Positions 1 through 5,451 of a stretch of DNA of 5,451 bases are shown here, one piece after another. Positions within the stretch are counted from its first letter, which is position 1; every line of letters starts with the position of its first letter. The position numbers and the translations under genes were made by a program. Source of the DNA: Planctomycetia bacterium (GTDB lineage: Bacteria; Planctomycetota; Phycisphaerae; Phycisphaerales; SM1A02); contig SYPI01000012.1 in the NCBI GenBank assembly GCA_005804005.1, forward strand, positions 1-5,451, read 5' to 3'. Below the pieces are notes generated by a model. It saw only the letters and a list, made by a program, of their open reading frames with translations, had not been told where the DNA came from and did not search any database.

Positions 1-768
<768 letters not shown>

Positions 769-771
769 GTT

Positions 772-3700
772 TCAGCGGCGCGCGCTGCGCAAGTAGGCCA
801 GCAGGTCGAGAATCTCCTGCTCCGAGCGGGTGTCGAGCAGGCCCGGGGGCATGCTGGAAGTTGGCAGCGGTTCAATCTTGGCCACAGTCGCCCGAGAGAT
901 TGACTCGCGCTCCGGGCCGAGTGGGTTGGTGGCCACGGTCATCGTGGTCCCGTCATCGGAGACGATGCGCCCGACCACGATTCCGCCATCGGTCAATTCA
1001 ATCAGGCTGTCCTGCCACTGGTCGCTGACCACGCCACTGGGGTTGAGGATCGCATCGAGCAGATCGGTTGCTGCATAGCGTCCGCCAGCGCCGGTGAGGT
1101 CGGGCCCGGTGGTGGCGCCGTCGCCGCCGACCCGGTGGCATAGTGCACAAGATGCTTCCATGAACACCTGTCGGCCGCGCGCGGCGTCGCCCCGCGGCGC
1201 ACTGCTGTTCCAATCGGCATCCGCATTGTCAGCCAGGTCAGCCACCGTCCAGTTGTGCACCGGCGGTCGCACGGTTGCCAGCACTGCCCTCGCAGCAGCC
1301 GGCTCGGCGATCGGCAGCGGCGTACTGGCATCTCCACACTTGGCACCGAAAGCCTGCAGCGCGTCGGCCCGGATCACCCGGAGGAATCCCTCCAAACTGA
1401 ATCCACCCCCCTGCGCGCTCAGTCCGTCGAGGGCAGTGAAGTAGCGGCGGCACAGGCTCTCGTTCCAGCCCACCTTGACATTGCGCAGGATGAAGGCGAA
1501 CCACATCCGCTCGGCGCGGTCGCGGGTCGCCTCGAGGGCGCTCATGGTGAGTTCAACGAAAGACTCCGAACCGGATTGGGCCAGCAGTTCTGAGGCCAGC
1601 CGATCACACTTCCATTCTTGTGCCGGGTAGCAGGCCATGACTGGCGCCAGGGCGATTTCCCAGATTGGACCAGCGGCCTGCGGATGCCGGGCCAGCGCCA
1701 CGCTGATGGTTCGCAAGGCGGCCAGCTGAGCTGCTTCGTCTCCCGCGGAATCCGGCGGTGTGGTTAGCAACGGCGCGACCAACGCCACCGCCGCCACAGC
1801 ATCGGCATCATCGCCGCAGCGGGCTAATGCCAAGGCCGCCTCGATGCGCGCGCGGGGCCGCTCCTCCGCCAGCAAAGTCGAACGCCACTGCCCGATTGGC
1901 TGGTGCTCCAGAGCCAGACGCGCCGCGAAGCGAATGGCCGGATCATCGTCGCCCATTTCGCCCAGCATCGCCGGGAACAGCGACTCGAACTCGTCGGGTT
2001 CGAGTGGTCGCATCAACGATTCGAGTTTGCGGCGGCGTTCCCGCGGCGGCTTGGAGGGATCAGGACCAGCGTTCAAGGGCGCCGGTGCCGACCCGGTCCA
2101 GGCGACGCGATACACGCCGCTCTGCACTCCCCGCCCGCCGGTGAGCACCAGCATGGCACCATCACTACCGACGCAGAAGTCGGCCACTGGCATCGGGCGG
2201 CCGGTGATGAACGGTTTCCAAGCCCCCTTGAAACTCGCCCCGTCGCTCTCCAGTTCCACGGCCAGAATCCGGCCGTATGACCAGTCGCCGATAAAGATCA
2301 TGGATCGCCACGGCTCGGGGAAGTTGGTCTCGTGCCCGCTAGCCATTCCGGTCGGCGAGGAAAAGTCGGTGTCGCAAATCATGGGGCGGATGTCAGCGAA
2401 CCATGAGGGCGGATTGGCGCTGCCGCTGCGCCAGCCGAAGTCTGCGCCGCGAGTCAGATGCAGCACTTTGGGGAAGCGATACCACGGCGCGCCAATGTCC
2501 CATTCCATGTCTGAGTCGTAGGTGAACAGCTCTCCCTGCTCGTTGAACGCCATGTCGTAGGCGTTGCGCATTCCGCAGGCGAAGATTTCAGCCTGCTGGC
2601 CATCAGGATCCATTCGCAGAATCACCCCACCGGGGGCGGTGATGCCGACTGCATGCCCGCGTGGATCCCACTCACGCTCGCCGAGCAACTCCTCGTGCCA
2701 CGGTCCGATCGGAGAACCAGCCCCAGTGACCGCCCGCGGCACGGCGACATGATTTCCCAGCACCACATATAGAAACCCATCGGGTCCGGCGATCACAGCG
2801 TGCGGGCCATGCTCGCCGCCGTCGCCATACTCGAAGATTCGCTCAGCGTCTTCCCAGACACCATCGCCATCCGTGTCGCGCAATCGCCACAGTCCCCCAC
2901 CGCCTTGCACTTCGTGAGGGCAACTCACAAAGAGTGCGTCATGGGCGAAGCAAAGCCCCTGCGAGGAGCCGATCGGCCCGTCGGGTTCGGCCAGTCCGAC
3001 GGGAAGTTTCAAGGGCGAAACACTCAGCGGCGTGCCGTCGACAGCGCCTGGCAAATCGATCCACATCAGCGGTCCCTGCTGCGGTGAGACCAGCAGGCGA
3101 CCATCGGGCGCGAGTGCCATGGCCACCCACGAACCCTGACCGGGCTGCGCGCTGACCAGCAATTCGGCCCCGAACCCATCCGGCACACTCAAGGCCGATG
3201 CTGGCGGCGCACTGCGGATGGCCCGCACCTTCATGTCGCGGTAGCGAACTTCCATCGGCGGGCCAGCGTGCAACTGAATGGCCATCTGCCCATCGCGGCG
3301 AAATCGGCTGGCATCGCCGTCAGTGACATCGCTCATCAGCAGCCCGTTGATCCAGTGACGCACTCGGGTACCGCGCGCTTCGATGCGGTACTCATTCCAC
3401 TCACCGTCGCGGATGGCGGCGCGCAATCGTTCGGGCGCTGGAGAAGTAGCCAGCAACTTGCGCCCCGACGGGTTCCACTCCACGCTCTCTCCCCGTGCGC
3501 TCATCAGGCTGCGGCCGAGACCCTCGTAGAGGACGCCGGTGTAACTGTTGTCGGCGTCCATGTCGGCCTGGAAACCAGCCATGTCGGTCTGGCCATCCAC
3601 CACCTGACTGCGGTACTGAATGCCCGAGTTGCCGCCGTGAATCTGCCACTGGCATTCCAGTTCGAAGTCGGCGGGCATATCCCCCTGCCACACCAGATAG

Positions 3701-3906
3701 GTGCTGGCTTTCAGGGGCAGTTCGGCGGTGGAACGGCCAACCAACTCACCGTCGGTCAGGGTCCAGTGGATGCCGTCACCATGCCAAGCCTCGAGCGAAT
3801 TGCCATCGAGGGGACGCATCCAGCCCTCATCCTGAGCCAGCGCGACCGGGCTCAGCGTGAACAGCGCGGCGATGCTCAATGACCGGCGAACCAGCGAGGG
3901 CTTCAA
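772..3906 (-). CDS. Exported DUF1080 / PVC-type sugar dehydrogenase / HEAT-like / cytochrome c fusion protein
   Basis: A 1044-residue protein, counted from a proposed TTG start at 3906. Residues 1-24 look like a Sec signal peptide: K2, R7 and R8, a hydrophobic core, then cleavage after ALA24. Residues about 29-231 are a DUF1080/3-keto-disaccharide hydrolase domain, with DGNSLEAWHG (34-43), GNSGIQYRS (92-100) and GFQADMD...YTGVLYEG (111-129). Residues about 240-603 are a PVC-type dehydrogenase beta-propeller, with a DTDGDGVWED calcium-loop-like motif (344-353), EHGPHAV (365-371) and GMRNAYDMAFN (445-455). About 620-890 is Ala/Leu-rich helix, probably HEAT-like repeats. About 905-1044 is a c-heme domain with CALCH (C920, C923, H924) and a likely axial Met1019 in SMPPGLLD. 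The family suggests periplasmic sugar oxidation with electrons leaving through heme c. Combined oxidation and cleavage is my inference, and the substrate is unknown. No frameshift is seen. The same frame stays open upstream to an ATG at 5226, but that extension has no recognisable domain and lies antisense to the peptidase-like gene. Confidence 0.9.
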   Translation of the reverse strand: MKPSLVRRSLSIAALFTLSPVALAQDEGWMRPLDGNSLEAWHGDGIHWTLTDGELVGRSTAELPLKASTYLVWQGDMPADFELECQWQIHGGNSGIQYRSQVVDGQTDMAGFQADMDADNSYTGVLYEGLGRSLMSARGESVEWNPSGRKLLATSPAPERLRAAIRDGEWNEYRIEARGTRVRHWINGLLMSDVTDGDASRFRRDGQMAIQLHAGPPMEVRYRDMKVRAIRSAPPASALSVPDGFGAELLVSAQPGQGSWVAMALAPDGRLLVSPQQGPLMWIDLPGAVDGTPLSVSPLKLPVGLAEPDGPIGSSQGLCFAHDALFVSCPHEVQGGGGLWRLRDTDGDGVWEDAERIFEYGDGGEHGPHAVIAGPDGFLYVVLGNHVAVPRAVTGAGSPIGPWHEELLGEREWDPRGHAVGITAPGGVILRMDPDGQQAEIFACGMRNAYDMAFNEQGELFTYDSDMEWDIGAPWYRFPKVLHLTRGADFGWRSGSANPPSWFADIRPMICDTDFSSPTGMASGHETNFPEPWRSMIFIGDWSYGRILAVELESDGASFKGAWKPFITGRPMPVADFCVGSDGAMLVLTGGRGVQSGVYRVAWTGSAPAPLNAGPDPSKPPRERRRKLESLMRPLEPDEFESLFPAMLGEMGDDDPAIRFAARLALEHQPIGQWRSTLLAEERPRARIEAALALARCGDDADAVAAVALVAPLLTTPPDSAGDEAAQLAALRTISVALARHPQAAGPIWEIALAPVMACYPAQEWKCDRLASELLAQSGSESFVELTMSALEATRDRAERMWFAFILRNVKVGWNESLCRRYFTALDGLSAQGGGFSLEGFLRVIRADALQAFGAKCGDASTPLPIAEPAAARAVLATVRPPVHNWTVADLADNADADWNSSAPRGDAARGRQVFMEASCALCHRVGGDGATTGPDLTGAGGRYAATDLLDAILNPSGVVSDQWQDSLIELTDGGIVVGRIVSDDGTTMTVATNPLGPERESISRATVAKIEPLPTSSMPPGLLDTRSEQEILDLLAYLRSARR

Positions 3907-4322
3907 GGCCCTTCCACCATCCCTTCGACGCCGTGGAGTCGCCAAGTGCCTGCGTCCGGGCCCGCGTCTGTGTCCACTTCCATGCCCTGGCGCGCCCAGT
4001 CGGGCGCGCGAGTGGAGTCCACCTTGCCCGCGACATTGAAGTAGACCACCCACACTCGCGCCGGTGCGCCGCCGGGGTAGACCGCGCCCGTAGCCAGGGT
4101 CGAGAGGTTGTCGCCATACTGCCAGCGGGTCTGCGGCACCACGGCCTGGCCATCCTCTCGGCGCTCGACGAAGGTGCTCGATGGCTTGCCCAGCAGCGCC
4201 TCGACGTCGGCCTGAGTCATGCCAGCCTGAATTCGCGAGAAATTGGCCTCGTACTGCGGAGTCTCGCACCCCGAGACCATCAGCAATAGCGCGGTCGCAG
4301 CCGCCCGCCTCAGTTCCGACAT
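3903..4322 (-). CDS. Small envelope lipoprotein with BamE/SmpA-like motif
   Basis: A 139-residue protein with a short lipoprotein signal: R5 and R6, a hydrophobic stretch, and a lipobox VSGC ending at Cys19. It is therefore expected to be lipid-anchored in the envelope. Glu20 at position +2 is not the classical inner-membrane retention Asp, so outer-membrane sorting is possible. Residues 28-47 (FSRIQAGMTQADVEALLGKP) match the signature of the SmpA/OmlA/BamE fold, in which I..GMT...V..LLG.P is typical. The rest (WQYGDNLS..., ARVWVVYFNVAGKV) fits the strands of that small alpha/beta fold, while the C-terminal 30 or so residues are not recognised. BamE is part of the outer-membrane protein assembly machine, but many short lipoproteins share this motif without that role, so I do not assign bamE. 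The gene precedes the dehydrogenase fusion with a 4-base overlap and is probably co-transcribed with it. The ATG at 4322 is well placed for the signal peptide. Confidence 0.87.
   Translation of the reverse strand: MSELRRAAATALLLMVSGCETPQYEANFSRIQAGMTQADVEALLGKPSSTFVERREDGQAVVPQTRWQYGDNLSTLATGAVYPGGAPARVWVVYFNVAGKVDSTRAPDWARQGMEVDTDAGPDAGTWRLHGVEGMVEGP
3904..3918 (-). promoter_or_regulatory. Coupled TTG start with purine-rich ribosome-binding region
   Basis: On the minus strand, GGTGGAAGGG (3918 to 3909) is followed by CC and then TTG (3906-3904). The TTG overlaps the lipoprotein stop TGA (3905-3903) in the arrangement TTGA. The purine run is a plausible ribosome-binding site inside the end of the upstream gene, although its 3' end is close to the start codon. 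This start is chosen because it opens exactly on a good signal peptide (MKPSLVRR... to ALA|Q). A second in-frame TTG at 3879 would leave a signal peptide without its basic residues, and the first in-frame ATG (residue 30) would lose it entirely. Translational coupling is therefore likely. Confidence 0.65.
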
Positions 4323-4328
4323 GGTGTG

Positions 4329-4334
4329 AGTCTA
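4329..4334 (-). promoter_or_regulatory. Candidate -10 element for the lipoprotein-dehydrogenase operon (leaderless type)
   Basis: Read on the minus strand, TAGACT is followed by CACACC and then the ATG at 4322. The motif has the TAnnnT pattern and the same 6-base spacing as the candidate on the other strand. No Shine-Dalgarno-like sequence lies before this ATG. No good -35 is visible; the region where it would lie overlaps the start of the divergent gene. Confidence 0.4.
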
Positions 4335-4344
4335 GCGATGCCTC

Positions 4345-4350
4345 TACGAT
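4345..4350 (+). promoter_or_regulatory. Candidate -10 element for the peptidase-like gene (leaderless type)
   Basis: TACGAT fits TAnnnT and ends 6 bases before the ATG at 4357. That spacing places a transcription start at or next to the A of the ATG, so the mRNA would be leaderless. In agreement, no Shine-Dalgarno-like purine run precedes this ATG. There is no recognisable -35 about 17 bases upstream. This is a motif-and-spacing inference only. Confidence 0.4.
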
Positions 4351-4356
4351 GAATCG

Positions 4357-5451
4357 ATGCAGCAGATCATTGATGCGCTTGTCGCCGCGCACGGTGCGGC
4401 GGTGGAAGTCCGGGCCCGAACAGGAGTCGACCAAGTAGCGGCGCGCTGGACCGCCGACGACGGAGATGCCGCGGCCATGGCCGCTTTCTGCCAGCGACAC
4501 TTTGTCCCGGATGACGCGGGCCGCTCTCGCCTGCTGGCCCGGCTGGAGGAGGCGCTGCTGCAAATCAACGGCCACCTGTATGAGATGCGCCGCAACCTGC
4601 GCCGCTGGAGCGACCTGCGCGGCGATGACTTCCCGATTGTTGATGACCTGCTGGCCACCTTTGATCCGGCCCCCGATCTGGCGGAGCAGTCTTACCGACA
4701 GAAGATCGCCTTCATCGCCCTGCTCAACTTTCCACGCCCCAGACTGGCCGGGATGTTGGCCGAGGGCGGCAACTGGAAGAGCGAGGAGTGGGCTGCGGCG
4801 CGCATCGCTCAGGCATTTGGGCCGCGCATTCCGGCGGCGCTGAATGATCGGGCCCGCGATGTCGGCCACCGCTGCCAGCAATGGGTGGCCAACTTTCACA
4901 TTCCGGTCGGACGCATGGTCGATGCCCAGGGCCGCCGCTGGTTCGAGAGCGATCGCAAACTCATCGCCCATTGGCTGGTCCGCGAGGAGATCAAGGCCGG
5001 CTACTCGGACCCTGACGGCGTCAGCAAGCAAGCGGCTCTCTCCTGGGTGCTGGCCCGCCACATCGACGGCACGATTCCTACTGCGATCATGTCGGGCGAG
5101 CCCGGCGCCGATTGGGACCCGCAGCGCAACACCATTGGGGGCGCGGCGGCCGGCGAACTGCTGGGTGCCGTGAGAAGCGAACGCTGGCTGGAGCAGTTCG
5201 CCCTGGCTCGCGAGTTTGACCCCCACTATCCGGAGCAGCCCACGGCGATTGCTCGCAAGTTCGAGTTGGCCCGGGAGATCCCGGAAAGTGAAGTAGAGCG
5301 GCTGCTGGAGGCCCTGTTAGCCCACCCAGTACGGCTGGAGCTGGCCGAGTTCCTGCGCGCGCGGCTGGGCCGACCACTCCAGCCATTCGATATCTACTTC
5401 GATGACATCGCCGAGAAGCGAACCGCCGACGACCTGAACGCCGCAGTGCGG
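4357..5451 (+). CDS. Large putative metallopeptidase-like protein, N-terminal 365 residues (3' end outside window)
   Basis: The frame is open from ATG 4357 to the last base of the window with no stop, so the gene is cut by the edge. An in-frame TAG at 4333-4335, with no other start codon between, fixes the start at 4357. No signal peptide or membrane segment is seen, so the protein looks cytoplasmic. Motifs visible are FCQRHFVPDD (44-53), QINGHLYEM (69-77), QKIAFIALLNFP (115-126), GNWKSEEWAAARI (138-150), LIAHWLVREEIKAGY (202-216) and RLGRPLQPFDIYFDD (336-350). This order resembles, from memory, the N-terminal part of a large uncharacterised family in Bacteroidetes and other phyla whose later part carries an HExxH-type zinc motif. 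That motif would lie beyond the window, so peptidase function is inference. That this is a real gene is well supported by the continuous protein-like frame, balanced composition and clean start. It diverges from the lipoprotein gene across 34 bases. Confidence 0.85.
   Translation, partial: MQQIIDALVAAHGAAVEVRARTGVDQVAARWTADDGDAAAMAAFCQRHFVPDDAGRSRLLARLEEALLQINGHLYEMRRNLRRWSDLRGDDFPIVDDLLATFDPAPDLAEQSYRQKIAFIALLNFPRPRLAGMLAEGGNWKSEEWAAARIAQAFGPRIPAALNDRARDVGHRCQQWVANFHIPVGRMVDAQGRRWFESDRKLIAHWLVREEIKAGYSDPDGVSKQAALSWVLARHIDGTIPTAIMSGEPGADWDPQRNTIGGAAAGELLGAVRSERWLEQFALAREFDPHYPEQPTAIARKFELAREIPESEVERLLEALLAHPVRLELAEFLRARLGRPLQPFDIYFDDIAEKRTADDLNAAVR

Noticed and set aside
1255..2521. Several long plus-strand open frames (for example 1255-1593, 1758-2144, 1760-2521) opposite the dehydrogenase gene
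   Set aside because: They are Arg/Pro/Ser-rich, show no domain, and overlap one another in different frames. They are expected shadows of a GC-rich gene on the other strand.
3268..3882. A 204-codon plus-strand frame opposite the DUF1080 domain
   Set aside because: The minus-strand frame shows clear DUF1080 motifs throughout this stretch, while the plus frame has no recognisable family, signal or conserved pattern.
3879..4289. A plus-strand frame opposite the lipoprotein gene
   Set aside because: The minus strand has a lipobox, a BamE-like motif and tight coupling to the next gene; the plus frame has none of these.
4466..5173. Plus-strand frames at 4466-4843 and 4844-5173
   Set aside because: They overlap the continuous 365-codon frame from 4357 in another phase, and their composition is Arg/Ser/Cys-rich with no motif.

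Overview
The window is GC-rich and densely coding. It holds four genes: two run off the window edges and two are complete. The organism is most likely a planctomycete or close PVC-group bacterium, with Phycisphaerae-like lineages a reasonable guess. The main reason is the central gene, whose combination of a DUF1080 (3-keto-disaccharide hydrolase) domain, a PVC-type dehydrogenase propeller and a C-terminal Pirellula/Verrucomicrobium-type c-heme domain is typical of that group. The F1 beta-subunit sequence is compatible with this but is too conserved to settle it. The taxonomic call is an inference from remembered families, not a search.

Layout: (1) 1-768, plus strand: the C-terminal half of atpD, the catalytic beta subunit of F1 ATP synthase; its start lies before the window. 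(2) 772-3906, minus strand: a 1044-residue exported multidomain c-type cytochrome/dehydrogenase that converges on atpD with only 3 bases between the stop codons. (3) 3903-4322, minus strand: a 139-residue lipoprotein with a BamE/SmpA-like motif. It lies directly upstream of the dehydrogenase, its stop overlaps the proposed TTG start of that gene, and the two form a probable operon. (4) 4357-5451, plus strand: the first 365 residues of a large protein that resembles, from memory, the N-terminal part of an uncharacterised zincin-like metallopeptidase family. Its catalytic region would lie past the right edge. Genes 3 and 4 diverge from a 34-base gap.

How the parts work together: the lipoprotein and the dehydrogenase form one secreted or envelope module, probably for oxidation and cleavage of sugars or glycans with electrons passed to a c-type heme. 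The ATP synthase gene and the peptidase-like gene are on the opposite strand and have no evident functional tie to that module. In the 34-base divergent gap, each gene has a TAnnnT hexamer exactly 6 bases before its ATG, the arrangement expected for two back-to-back leaderless promoters. I see no RNA gene, mobile element, CRISPR array, long repeat or convincing terminator, and no gap over 300 bases without a gene.

I found no clearly new multi-gene system. The points most worth a second look are the four-part domain fusion, the paired leaderless-type promoters, the non-ATG coupled start (which automated annotation could easily misplace by 440 codons), and atpD not being followed by atpC.
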